The notes beneath the pieces are model-generated. The model ran no database searches. It was not told where the DNA came from and saw only the letters and a list, made by a program, of their open reading frames with translations. From the NCBI GenBank assembly GCA_022826745.1, contig JAJDUI010000033.1, positions 1 to 59,344 of the forward strand: 59,344 nt of DNA. The letters run 5' to 3'. Below are positions 17,731-27,782 of this stretch, in pieces. Each line of letters opens with the position of its first letter. Position 1 is the stretch's first letter. The position numbers were made by a program, and so were the translations under genes. This DNA comes from Thermoanaerobaculia bacterium (GTDB lineage Bacteria; Acidobacteriota; Thermoanaerobaculia; Multivoradales; Multivoraceae).

Positions 17731-19767
17731 CTAGCGCGGCAGCGCAAAGGCGAGGAGCTCGGACTTGCGGGGCGGGTGGCGCGGGGTTGGGCGCGTGGCA
17801 CCGGCGACGGCCACCGCTTCGACGGGGGTGCCGGGGCCGGGGCGTTCGCCGCCGCCGGCGATGAGGATGTACTGGCGGCCCTCGTGCATGTAGGTCATCG
17901 GGCCGCCGTGGAGACTGCGGTCGACTTCGACCCGGGTGAGGAGTTCGCCGGTCGCCTTGTCGAAGGCGACGACGTAGCTGCCGTTGGCCGAGCGGTCGCC
18001 GAGTTCGTCGACGATCGGTTCGATCGAGATGACCAGCGTCTTCGTCACCAGGACGCCGCCCTCGGTGACGACGCCGTCCTGGGGCGGCGTGCCGAGCCGC
18101 CCGAGGTTCAGGTGCCTGATCGCCGGGTGGTCGCGGGGCCCCTCCCCCAGCGGAACCTGCCACAGCATCTCGCCGCGGTTCATGTCGAAGGCGGTGATCC
18201 GCCGGTAGGGCGGCTTGAGCAGGGGCAGGCCCTGGACCTTCGGCATCGGCCGGCGGTTGATCGAGTAGCGCCAGTCGGAGCGCGCAGGGTCGGGGGCCGA
18301 CAGCGAGATCGCGCCCGGCCGCGTCAGCGACGGCACGTAGAGGATGTTGGTCTCCGGGTCGAAGGAGGCGCCGGTCCAGTTCGCGCCGCCGCCCGGGCCG
18401 GGATTCTGTAGGTAGGCCCGCTTGCCGTCCTCGCCGTGGACGATCGGCGGCGTGAAGACCGGGCCGATCACGTACTCCCGAATCACCTCGAACGCCTCGG
18501 CCCGAAGCTCCGGCGTGAAGTCGATCAGGTCGTCGTAGTCGATGCCGAGGGTCTCGAACGGCGGCGGCCGCGTCGTGAACGGCTGGGTGCGGGAGAGCTT
18601 CTCGCCCGGAATCCGCGAGTGGTAGTCGACCGGCGCCTCGACGATCGGCCAAACGGGCTCTCCGGTCGCCCGGTCGAAGACGTAGGTCATCGCGACCTTC
18701 GAGACGACCGCCACGGCCTTGATCTCCCTGCCGTCGACCACAATGTCGATCAGGTTCGGGGCCGAGGCCAGGTCGTAGTCCCAGACGCCGTGGTGGATCG
18801 TCTGGAAGTGCCAGACGACCTCGCCGTTGCGAGCGTCGAGACAGACGATCGACTCGGCGTAGACGTTGTCTCCGTGGCGGTCGCCGCCGTAGTAGTCGTT
18901 GGTCGGCGTGCCGAACGGCAGGTAGACGTAGCCGAGCTCCTGGTCGGCGCTCATCATCGACCAGACGTTCGTGTTGCCCATCTTCCGCCAGGACTCGTTC
19001 TCCCAGGTCTCGATGTAGGGCTCGCCCTCCCGCGGCACGGCGTGGAACGTCCACTTCAGCTTGCCGGTGCGGATGTCGAAACCGCGCACGTCCCCGGGCG
19101 GGTTGTTGTTGCGGTGCGGGAAGTCGAAGACCGTGCCGCCGATGACGATCGTGTCGGCCACGACGGTCACCGGCGCCGTCCAGTTCATGTTCCGGTTCGC
19201 CCGCCCCGGCAGGAGACCCTGCATCAGGTCGACGACGCCCTCTTCGCCGAACTCGGCATCCGGCTCGCCGGTCTTCGTGTCGATCGACACCAGGCGTCCG
19301 CCGCGGGTAGCGATCAGGATGCGCTCCGCCTCGCCGTCGGTCCAGAACTCGATGCCGCGGATCTGGACCAGCGAACCTCGTTGCTCGATCTCCCAGTCCC
19401 TCGGATCGTGCCGCCAGAGCTCCTCGCCGGTCGCCGGGTCGAGCGCCGCGACCTGGCCCAGGTTCGTCGCGATGTAGACGACGCCGTCGATCATCAGCGG
19501 CATGCTCCGGTACGGCCCCGGCGTCTTGTCGGTCATGTCCTTCAGCAGGACGTCAGGCGACTCCCAGCGCCAGGCAACCTCCAACCGCGGGAAGTTGTCC
19601 CGGTCGATCTGTTCCAGGGGCGCGTACCGGGTGGAGCCGCTGTCGCCGCCGAAGTGCCGCCACTCGCCGCCCTGCGTGCCGTGTTGCGCCGCGGCCGGCA
19701 CGGCACTCCCGACGGCGGCCAGAAGGACGCAGAGACCTTGGACGATCCTCGGATCGAGACTCGACAT
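17731..19767 (-). CDS. PQQ-type beta-propeller dehydrogenase (quinoprotein)
   Basis: A 678-residue periplasmic protein with a signal peptide (about 1-28) followed by the eight-bladed quinoprotein propeller. It resembles membrane-type glucose and alcohol dehydrogenases, with repeated blade ends such as ALDPATGEELWRHDP, SIDTKTGEPDAEFGE and AFDKATGELLTRVEV. PQQ-dependent enzymes oxidise alcohols or sugars and feed electrons to cytochromes or quinones. I see no heme motif, so an external acceptor would be needed. I use the ATG at 19767, preceded by GAGGGG eight bases upstream, instead of the one ten codons earlier. The substrate is unknown. No PQQ synthesis genes are in the window. Confidence 0.85.
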   Translation of the reverse strand: MSSLDPRIVQGLCVLLAAVGSAVPAAAQHGTQGGEWRHFGGDSGSTRYAPLEQIDRDNFPRLEVAWRWESPDVLLKDMTDKTPGPYRSMPLMIDGVVYIATNLGQVAALDPATGEELWRHDPRDWEIEQRGSLVQIRGIEFWTDGEAERILIATRGGRLVSIDTKTGEPDAEFGEEGVVDLMQGLLPGRANRNMNWTAPVTVVADTIVIGGTVFDFPHRNNNPPGDVRGFDIRTGKLKWTFHAVPREGEPYIETWENESWRKMGNTNVWSMMSADQELGYVYLPFGTPTNDYYGGDRHGDNVYAESIVCLDARNGEVVWHFQTIHHGVWDYDLASAPNLIDIVVDGREIKAVAVVSKVAMTYVFDRATGEPVWPIVEAPVDYHSRIPGEKLSRTQPFTTRPPPFETLGIDYDDLIDFTPELRAEAFEVIREYVIGPVFTPPIVHGEDGKRAYLQNPGPGGGANWTGASFDPETNILYVPSLTRPGAISLSAPDPARSDWRYSINRRPMPKVQGLPLLKPPYRRITAFDMNRGEMLWQVPLGEGPRDHPAIRHLNLGRLGTPPQDGVVTEGGVLVTKTLVISIEPIVDELGDRSANGSYVVAFDKATGELLTRVEVDRSLHGGPMTYMHEGRQYILIAGGGERPGPGTPVEAVAVAGATRPTPRHPPRKSELLAFALPR

Positions 19768-19836
19768 TCGCAATCCCCTCAGGTTGGACCGGCGCATCTT
19801 ACTGCGGCGTCGACGCCGTACGTCGCGGTGTCGTAG

Positions 19837-21162
<1,326 letters not shown>

Positions 21163-21172
21163 CTCGGCCCCG

Positions 21173-23725
21173 CTAGTTGCAGCGGTCGCCCCGCCAGTCC
21201 TCGATTGCCTCGAGCCACTCGTCGAACTCGGCAGTTGCCGGAGCGCACAAGTCGCTGAAGTGGAACCAGAAGAACTCGAGCCCGCCGATGTCGAGAAGCT
21301 CGTCAGGCAGGGCGCCCGAGAGATCCGTGTCGTGGATGTACAGGTCCTCCAACTCCGTGAGGCGACCGATCTCCGGCGGCACCGGACCGGTCAGGTCGTT
21401 CGACCAGAGACGCAGAGACGCAAGATCGGTCAGATTCCCGAGTTCCGCCGGTATGCCGCCCGAGAACCCGTTGTCGCCGAGCCAAAGCACACTCAGTCCC
21501 GTCAATTCCCCCAGCCACGCAGGAATCGAACCGGTCAACTGATTGTCCCGCACCCCCAGGAAGGCGAGCCCGTTCAGGTTGCGGAACGAGGCGGGAAGCC
21601 CACCGGTCAACTCGTTGTAGTCCAGCCGCAGGAAGACAAGGTCGGACAGGCGCCCCAGGGCCGGGGGAATCTCGCCGGTCAGTTGGTTGAAGTGCAGATA
21701 GAGAAAGCTCAGGTCACGGAGATTCGCCAGCTCGGACGGTATCTCCCCGCTGAACTCGTTCGACGACAGGACCAGGAGGATGACGTCGCGGAGGTTGCCT
21801 ATCTCGGGCGGAATCGGCCCTGTCAACTCGTTCCCGTCGAGTAACAGGACCAGGAGTCGGTCCAGATCGCCGATCGCCGCCGGCAAGCTGCCCTTCAGGC
21901 CGTTGTCGCTCAGCTCAAGCCAGGTTACGCGCCCGGCCGAGTTGGTGGTCACGCCGTACCACTCGCTCGGCGGACGGTTGCTGAGCCAGTTCTCCTGGTT
22001 GGTCCAGTTCGGGCCGTCGGTCGCCCGGTAGAGGGCGATCAGGGCATCGCGGTCCCGCTTGGAGATGACGGTCGTCGCGGAAAACCCCGTGTGCAACTCG
22101 TAGGCGCCGGTCGCCTCACCGTTCTTGCCCGTGACGCGGACGTAGTACGTCGCCGGCCCTACGCTTTCGGCGATACGGAAGTTGTTCTCGGCGCCGGAAT
22201 CCGAGTCGCTGGCCAGAACGGTCCCGGCGGCGTTCATCAGAGCGCCCTCGGTGTCGGTCGAGCCCGTGGTGCGGAGCTGCACCCGGCCCGCGCGGGGAAC
22301 CCGGAAGACGAAGTAGTCACTGTCGCCGGGCCCCAGGTGGCCGGCCAGCGAGCCCTCCAGTGGAATCCCCGTCGCGCCCACGCCGGAGTCGCCGTGATCG
22401 TCCGTCGCGGAACACGAGAAGAACTCCGTGTCCTTGACGGGACGGAACGGCCTTCCCGGGCGGTTGACGTAGTTCCGCGTGGCCCCCGTCCGGACATCGA
22501 CGACGCTCATGTTGACCGCCACGTCGGTAAGTCCCCCGGCGAAGACCCAGCGGTGGCCGTTCACGGCACAGCCGTCGAGCACCTTGATGACGATCTCGAT
22601 GTTGTCGGGCTCGAAGAACCAGAACAGCCCGGTATCGCCGCTGAGCGGCAGGCCAGTGCCGGCGCCGGTCTCCTCGTCCTCCGTCTCCCAATCCAGACGC
22701 ACGCGAAAGCGGCCTTTCTCGAGGCACAGGGTCCGGTCGTCGGCCTTGCACTCGCCCGGAGCGGACTGGGGCTGTTCAGCGCGAGTGGCCCGCAAGCGCT
22801 CCAGGGCCAGTTGAACCTCGCGGTCGGGGTCGAATCGCCGCGCGAGGCGACGCGAAGCCCTCGCCGTCGCCGCGCCAACCGTCGCCACGGTCTCATCGGA
22901 CTCGCACGTCTCGAACGCTTCGTTGTCCTGTACGGGCGACAGAAGCGTCCCCTCGGGGTTGAACCAGGTCCCCGCGATGCCGGTCTCCGTATCGACCACA
23001 GTCAATCGGACCTCCGTGTCGGTCAGGCCGCCGGCGAAGACCCAGAAATGCTCGTTCAGACCGCAGCCGTCGAGGAGCTTGACGACCATCTCGACGTTGG
23101 ACGGATCGAAGAACCAGAAGGCGCCCGTGTCCTCCGTCAGAGGCGTCGAGCCGCCAACCCCCGTGGCGCCGTCCGCGGTGGCCCACTCCGCGGTCACCTC
23201 GAAGCGGCCTTCGTTCAGGCAGAGAGTCTGCCCATTCTCCACACACGGCCCGGCCTCGCCGAGCGTGACCGCGCTCGCCTCGCTGGTGGAGGAAGAACGT
23301 CCTCCGGCGTTGCGCGCTGCCACTCGATAGGCGCGGTAGGTCGCGGGAGGAAGTCCTTCGACGACAAACGATGTCGTGTCGCTGCCGGCACTGGCGATCA
23401 GCGTGAACTCCGTCTCGTTGATCGATCGCTCGAAGATGTCGAACGCCGTCTCGTCGTTCGAGTTGTCCTGCCACGCGAGTTCCAGGCTGTGCTGGTCGAT
23501 CGCCTTCGCGGACAGATCGGTAGGGCTGGCGGGACCGCTGTGCGCCGGGTAGAGAAACCGGACCGCGGCCAGATCGTCGGCGTTCGGCAGACCGCCCCTG
23601 TAGATCTGCCTGCCCCTGGCGGTCGCCTTCATCAGGGAGTCGCCGGTCAGCGCGCTGCACGTGTCGCTGAATCCCTGGGCGCAGGAATGGGCAAGACCCA
23701 GTGTGTGGCCCAACTCGTGCGCCAT
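21173..23725 (-). CDS. C-terminal part of LRR metzincin (active-site helix, FN3, repeated C-domains, LRRs)
   Basis: This is the 3' part of a large secreted metalloprotease gene. It opens with the zinc motif HELGHTLGLAH, without its own ribosome site. An FN3 domain follows (about 23530-23270), then two copies of a Cys-flanked domain with the core FWFFxxxNxExVxKxLDGC (about 23250-22900 and 22760-22410) and a PPC-like domain (about 22380-22085). It ends in about ten plant-type leucine-rich repeats with LxGxIPxxL (about 22060-21180). In the same frame upstream a TAG at 23834-23836 separates it from the signal peptide and first half of the catalytic domain. Without readthrough or a sequence correction this part should not be made. 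Confidence 0.75.
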   Translation of the reverse strand: MAHELGHTLGLAHSCAQGFSDTCSALTGDSLMKATARGRQIYRGGLPNADDLAAVRFLYPAHSGPASPTDLSAKAIDQHSLELAWQDNSNDETAFDIFERSINETEFTLIASAGSDTTSFVVEGLPPATYRAYRVAARNAGGRSSSTSEASAVTLGEAGPCVENGQTLCLNEGRFEVTAEWATADGATGVGGSTPLTEDTGAFWFFDPSNVEMVVKLLDGCGLNEHFWVFAGGLTDTEVRLTVVDTETGIAGTWFNPEGTLLSPVQDNEAFETCESDETVATVGAATARASRRLARRFDPDREVQLALERLRATRAEQPQSAPGECKADDRTLCLEKGRFRVRLDWETEDEETGAGTGLPLSGDTGLFWFFEPDNIEIVIKVLDGCAVNGHRWVFAGGLTDVAVNMSVVDVRTGATRNYVNRPGRPFRPVKDTEFFSCSATDDHGDSGVGATGIPLEGSLAGHLGPGDSDYFVFRVPRAGRVQLRTTGSTDTEGALMNAAGTVLASDSDSGAENNFRIAESVGPATYYVRVTGKNGEATGAYELHTGFSATTVISKRDRDALIALYRATDGPNWTNQENWLSNRPPSEWYGVTTNSAGRVTWLELSDNGLKGSLPAAIGDLDRLLVLLLDGNELTGPIPPEIGNLRDVILLVLSSNEFSGEIPSELANLRDLSFLYLHFNQLTGEIPPALGRLSDLVFLRLDYNELTGGLPASFRNLNGLAFLGVRDNQLTGSIPAWLGELTGLSVLWLGDNGFSGGIPAELGNLTDLASLRLWSNDLTGPVPPEIGRLTELEDLYIHDTDLSGALPDELLDIGGLEFFWFHFSDLCAPATAEFDEWLEAIEDWRGDRCN

Positions 23726-23833
23726 GACGTGCTCGTGCGCCTTGCTGGCATTGAGGCTCAGCGCCGCCCAACTCCGGCCGTAGCCATCCTGGGTCAGGAT
23801 GTCCGCCTCCAGGATCGGAAGGGCGTCGTGCGC

Positions 23834-24862
23834 CTAGTTGCCCGGAATCCTGTGACGGTTCTCCTCGGCACAGCGAAAGCGGGTCAGAGCGACGGCCAGA
23901 ACGCCTCCGGTACTGGCCTGGAAGTAGCCCGGAAGCACATCATGCGGATCCTCGAAGAGAATCGAGTTGACCCCGTCCCGTTGGGCGACCTCGGCCTTCT
24001 TGTTCGTGGTGCCCAGATTCACCAGTTGAATGGTGCTCTCGGGATCTTCGTTCCAGGCCCGCATCGCGCGCACTACCTCGGCGATTCCACCGCCCGGGAT
24101 GCCGGGCTGTCCGTCGGCCTGGATCGTGAACCCGACGCTGCGTCCCCGGTCGAACTGCCGCCATCGGATGGGGAGATTCGGCGCCTGGCAACTGGAAGAT
24201 GAGACGAGCAACCGGTAGGGCGAAACCACCGAGACCGGCCCGTCGGCCGGCGCGGCTGCGAAGTAATCCGCCTTCCGCTCCACGCCACGCGCGCGGTCGC
24301 TGATCCAGCGGCGAAAGGTCCCGCTGGTCCGTGGCCGCTGGCTCAGCGACTCGGACTCTGTCCCGTTCGCTGAAGCAGGCACCTCCTCATGAAAGGCGGC
24401 CTCACGCACAAGCAGGCTGCCCGCGGCCGACGGCACTTCGAAGAACATGCCCAGCGACAACTCGACCGTGCGGTACGCGACTGCGTCCCGCGCATCCGGA
24501 ATCTCCTCGAGAAAGAGCAGCATCCGGTCGCCCGGCGCCATCATCGGCAGTCCGTGGATGCCCGAGTACACGCCGTCCTCGCTCATTCCACCGAATTGCC
24601 GAACCAGGATCGTGCCACCCGGGACCCGTCCCTTCAGCACCTGTGCAACCTCGAAGACTGCGTCGGTGGACGGGTGCCGCGCGCCGGGAGCCGCCATGAC
24701 GGACCGCACCTCGCCGAAGACGATGATCGACGTCCGGTCCACCATCACCGCGTCGCCCGGGTCTACGTAGATGATGCCGCCCACGGGCGCCGCGACCAGC
24801 AGCGCCAGCCCAAGGCTCGCAAACCCCGCATCAACTCGCGTCCCCATCCTCTTGTTCTTCAC
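23834..24862 (-). CDS. N-terminal part of LRR metzincin (signal peptide, prodomain, first half of catalytic domain)
   Basis: The start is best placed at GTG 24862, which gives KNKR before the hydrophobic signal segment; the ATG at 24847 is the alternative. After the signal come an exported N-domain (FGEVRSVMAAPG... VFEVAQVLKGRVPGGTILV) and the first half of a matrixin-like catalytic domain, with an RAWNEDPES helix and NSILFEDPHDV strands. The chain stops at TAG just before the HExxH helix. The next codons in the same frame read AHDALPILEADILTQDGYG and lead straight into HELGH, so the stop interrupts one gene. It may be a pseudogene, a sequencing error or a recoded stop. The glycerate kinase gene lies 62 bases upstream. 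Confidence 0.75.
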   Translation of the reverse strand: MKNKRMGTRVDAGFASLGLALLVAAPVGGIIYVDPGDAVMVDRTSIIVFGEVRSVMAAPGARHPSTDAVFEVAQVLKGRVPGGTILVRQFGGMSEDGVYSGIHGLPMMAPGDRMLLFLEEIPDARDAVAYRTVELSLGMFFEVPSAAGSLLVREAAFHEEVPASANGTESESLSQRPRTSGTFRRWISDRARGVERKADYFAAAPADGPVSVVSPYRLLVSSSSCQAPNLPIRWRQFDRGRSVGFTIQADGQPGIPGGGIAEVVRAMRAWNEDPESTIQLVNLGTTNKKAEVAQRDGVNSILFEDPHDVLPGYFQASTGGVLAVALTRFRCAEENRHRIPGN

Positions 24863-24923
24863 TACCCGATCCCCCCACGGGCGAGCGTCGCCCGAGAATT
24901 CCGTACCTTCGGCCCCGCGCACC

Positions 24924-26204
24924 CTATGTCTTCGACAGAAAAACGACGACATCTGCAACATTCGTGCCCGTCGCGCCGGTTCGGAGCAACGCGCCGGCCG
25001 CGTCGAGGGCGCCGTAGGAGTCGTTCTCCTCCATCGCGGCAACCGGGTCGACGCCGGCCGTCCGGATGCGTGTGACCGTCGCTGCGTCGACGATGCCGCC
25101 GGCGGCGTCCGTGGGTCCGTCGCGGCCATCCGTGCCGGCGGCGAGGAAGACCCAGTCGGAGCGGTCCGCGAGCGGGCCCTTCGCCGCTTCCAGTGCAAAG
25201 GCGAGGGCCAGCTCCTGGCTGCGGCCGCCCTTGCCGGCGCCGCGCACCGTAACGGTGGTTTCGCCTCCGGCAACGTACGCGGTTTGCGGCGCCGAAGCGA
25301 AGCGCCTTGCCAGCACGGCGCCGGCTTCGCGCGCCTCGCCTTCAAGTGGTTCAGGATCGACTTCGGCGCCGCAGACCGCGCCCATCGCCCGGACGCTGGT
25401 CCGGTTGCCGCCGACAATGCGGTAGGTCGTCCCGTCGAAGACGGGATCGCCCGGCTTCGGCGTCTCTTCCAGTTCGCCGCGAGCGCCCGCCTCCAGCCGC
25501 TCACGTACTGGCGTCGGGCACGTTTCGGCTACTCCACGACGGACCAGCACGGCGAGGGCGTCTTCGAACGTCGACGGATCGGGCGCCGTCGGACCGCTGC
25601 CGATCACGGAGGGGTCGTCGTCGATCACGTCGGACAAGGCCAGCGTTACCACCCCCGCCGAGCGCAACTGGCGCAGCAACCCGCCACCCTTGGTCGTCGA
25701 CAGGTGCTTGCGCACCGCGTTCAGCTCGTGGATCGTCGCGCCGCTCCGGAGAAGCTGGCGCGTCGCCTCGAGCTTGTCTTCCAGCAGAACACCGGGCGCC
25801 GGCGCCGGCAGGAGCGCGGAAGCGCCGCCCGAGATCAGGACCAGGGCAAGGTCGCCGGCATCGAGCTCCGCGGCGCGCCGTTCAACCTCCCTCGCCGCGG
25901 CCTGACCACGTTCGTCCGGCAGCGGGTGTCCGGATCGCAGAGCTTCGAAGTGGCCAAGGCGCTTCGCCTCGTCGTGAGTAACGGCCAAGACGTCGGCCGG
26001 CCGTACGTGGTCGCCAAGAACCTCGATCGCGGCTCGGGTCATCCCGAACGCCGCCTTCCCAACCGCCAGCACCGCCACACGGCCACCCGCTTTGGCTCGC
26101 AGGTCGAGTCCGCGAATCGCCGAAGCGGTCGACGCCGCCGGATCGGCCGCCGCGACGCCCTTCAGGAAGATCTCCGCGGCCCGATGTCTGAGCGCCTCCG
26201 CCAT
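24924..26204 (-). CDS. Glycerate 2-kinase (MOFRL/DUF4147 family)
   Basis: Phosphorylates D-glycerate to 2-phosphoglycerate, the substrate of enolase, which is also encoded in this window. The 426-residue protein has the class II glycerate kinase layout: an N-terminal DUF4147 domain with AVGKAAFGM, SGHPLPDE and LISGGASALL, and a C-terminal MOFRL domain with AGGETTVTVRGAGKGGRSQELALA and AAGTDGRDGPTDAAGG. It is full length. It is divergent from the PLP-enzyme gene, with 48 bases between the start codons. Confidence 0.93.
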   Translation of the reverse strand: MAEALRHRAAEIFLKGVAAADPAASTASAIRGLDLRAKAGGRVAVLAVGKAAFGMTRAAIEVLGDHVRPADVLAVTHDEAKRLGHFEALRSGHPLPDERGQAAAREVERRAAELDAGDLALVLISGGASALLPAPAPGVLLEDKLEATRQLLRSGATIHELNAVRKHLSTTKGGGLLRQLRSAGVVTLALSDVIDDDPSVIGSGPTAPDPSTFEDALAVLVRRGVAETCPTPVRERLEAGARGELEETPKPGDPVFDGTTYRIVGGNRTSVRAMGAVCGAEVDPEPLEGEAREAGAVLARRFASAPQTAYVAGGETTVTVRGAGKGGRSQELALAFALEAAKGPLADRSDWVFLAAGTDGRDGPTDAAGGIVDAATVTRIRTAGVDPVAAMEENDSYGALDAAGALLRTGATGTNVADVVVFLSKT

Positions 26205-26230
26205 ACGTCAAGGATACGGTTCACCGACGG

Positions 26231-26238
26231 CTAGAATG
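26231..26238 (+). promoter_or_regulatory. Candidate -10 element (GCTAGAAT) of the PLP-enzyme gene
   Basis: GCTAGAAT ends 14 bases before the ATG at 26253 in the short divergent region. The same GCTANNNT word occurs before several other starts in the window. There is no clear -35. Confidence 0.35.
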
Positions 26239-26252
26239 GTCCCAGGGACGCC

Positions 26253-27779
26253 ATGGACTCTACTCACGCGCCGCCTTCCGTCGCCTGCAGGATCGGTTGG
26301 CAGTCCCCGGCGCCGGTACCCGAGGGCTACCGGTTCAACGCCTTTCTCGAGGCGAGCGGAGGCAGACTGCAGGCACACGGCCTGGATCTCGCCGCGTTCT
26401 TCGAGGGCGGTCGATCTCCCGCCGCCGGTCTGCCCGACGACGCCATGCCCAGCCCGCTGGAGATCGCCTTCCTGCCGAACATCCGCGCCCAGGTGGCGGC
26501 GATGAGCCGTTGCTTTCGCCACGCGATCGAGGAGCTCGGCTACCCGGCTCCGTTCCACTTCGCCTTCGCCTCGAAGGCCAACACGGCGGAGGAGATCGTC
26601 CGTTCGACCCTGACTGGCGGCGCCCACCACGAGATGTCGTCCGACGTCGACGTGGAGATCGCCCGCCGCATGATCCGGGCCGGCCTGCTACCGGAAGATC
26701 GGATGGTGCTCGCCAACGGTTTCAAGGGACCGCGCAGCGCCTACGCACGGAACCTGCTGGCGCTCCGCCGCGAACACCGCCGCCTGATTCCGATTCTCGA
26801 GGACGCCTCGGAACTCGGGAGCTTCGCCGGCCGCGGCGTCGACTTCGACTTCGGCATCCGCTTCAGGCGACCGCGGGAGGCAGACGGCGCCGGCGACCGG
26901 GACTCGCGCTTCGGCATCGATGCAGCCGGCGTGAAACACCTCGCGGCGGAGATCGACCGGACCCCCGGCTCGCGCTTCGTCCTGCTGCACGCGATGTTCG
27001 GGTCCGCCGGCTACGACGAGGACGAGTTCGTCGCCGCCCTCGAGCCGGGCCTCGACCTCTTCGCCCGCCTCGGCCGCAACCATCCCCACCTCCGCTACTT
27101 CGACTTCGGCGGCGGCGTGCCTGGCCGAACCACCCTGGACGACGGCTTCGACTACGACCGCTTCGCGCGCCTCCTGCTGGAGAAGACGCTCGCGGTCTGC
27201 GCCCGCCGCGGCACGAGACCACCGGCGCTGATCGGCGAGTTTGGGCGCTACACCGTGTCCGAGCACGCGGCGCATCTGTTCGGGGTCATCGCGGTCAAGG
27301 CGAACGAGGCCGGACCTCCCTGGTATCTCATCGACGGTTCGATCATGACCTCGTTCCCGGACACGTGGGCGCTGGGCGAGCACTTCATCTGCCTGCCGCT
27401 CAACCACCTCGACCGGCCCTTCCGGCGCGTCCGCCTCGGCGGCATCACCTGCGACCGGGACGACGTCTACCCTCCCCGCGGCAGCGTCGTCCCGCTCCTT
27501 CTTCCGCAGGTTGCTGCGGCTGAACTCGACCAGACGCCGCTGTACGTGGGCTTCTTTTCCGTCGGCGCCTATCAGGAGATGCTCGGCGGCGTGCGCGGCA
27601 GCAAGCACTGCGTCCTGCCCGAGGCGACCGAACTCCTGATCGACGACGGCGAGGACGGCGGCTTCGTTTGCGACGTCGTGCCCGGGCACACGACCGAGGA
27701 CGTGCTCCACAACCTGGGCTACGGACGAACAGCCCGCGCCGGGGCGCCGCGGACGGCGGCGCCGGTGGCGTTGGTCTGA
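26253..27779 (+). CDS. PLP-dependent fold-III decarboxylase-like enzyme (arginine decarboxylase-like)
   Basis: A 508-residue cytoplasmic enzyme of the alanine-racemase/ornithine-diaminopimelate-arginine decarboxylase fold. The PLP lysine is in FAFASKAN (Lys108), the phosphate-binding glycine loop is FDFGGGVPG, and the second-subunit active-site segment is GITCDRDDVYPPRG, corresponding to the CD-motif of group IV decarboxylases. Overall layout is nearest to biosynthetic arginine decarboxylase (SpeA), but it is shorter and lacks its insertions. The substrate could be arginine or another basic or modified amino acid. Its stop is three bases before the GTG of the CRTAC1 gene, so they are probably co-transcribed. 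Confidence 0.75.
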   Translation: MDSTHAPPSVACRIGWQSPAPVPEGYRFNAFLEASGGRLQAHGLDLAAFFEGGRSPAAGLPDDAMPSPLEIAFLPNIRAQVAAMSRCFRHAIEELGYPAPFHFAFASKANTAEEIVRSTLTGGAHHEMSSDVDVEIARRMIRAGLLPEDRMVLANGFKGPRSAYARNLLALRREHRRLIPILEDASELGSFAGRGVDFDFGIRFRRPREADGAGDRDSRFGIDAAGVKHLAAEIDRTPGSRFVLLHAMFGSAGYDEDEFVAALEPGLDLFARLGRNHPHLRYFDFGGGVPGRTTLDDGFDYDRFARLLLEKTLAVCARRGTRPPALIGEFGRYTVSEHAAHLFGVIAVKANEAGPPWYLIDGSIMTSFPDTWALGEHFICLPLNHLDRPFRRVRLGGITCDRDDVYPPRGSVVPLLLPQVAAAELDQTPLYVGFFSVGAYQEMLGGVRGSKHCVLPEATELLIDDGEDGGFVCDVVPGHTTEDVLHNLGYGRTARAGAPRTAAPVALV

Positions 27780-27782
27780 CAG

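Noticed and set aside
23725..23727. Independent translation start of the LRR part at ATG 23725
   Set aside because: No ribosome site, no signal peptide, and the start would fall inside the catalytic domain.
23834..23836. Pyrrolysine or other amino-acid recoding at the amber codon
   Set aside because: No pyrrolysine genes and no methylamine methyltransferase context; other TAG codons in the window end genes normally. Nonsense mutation or sequence error is simpler.
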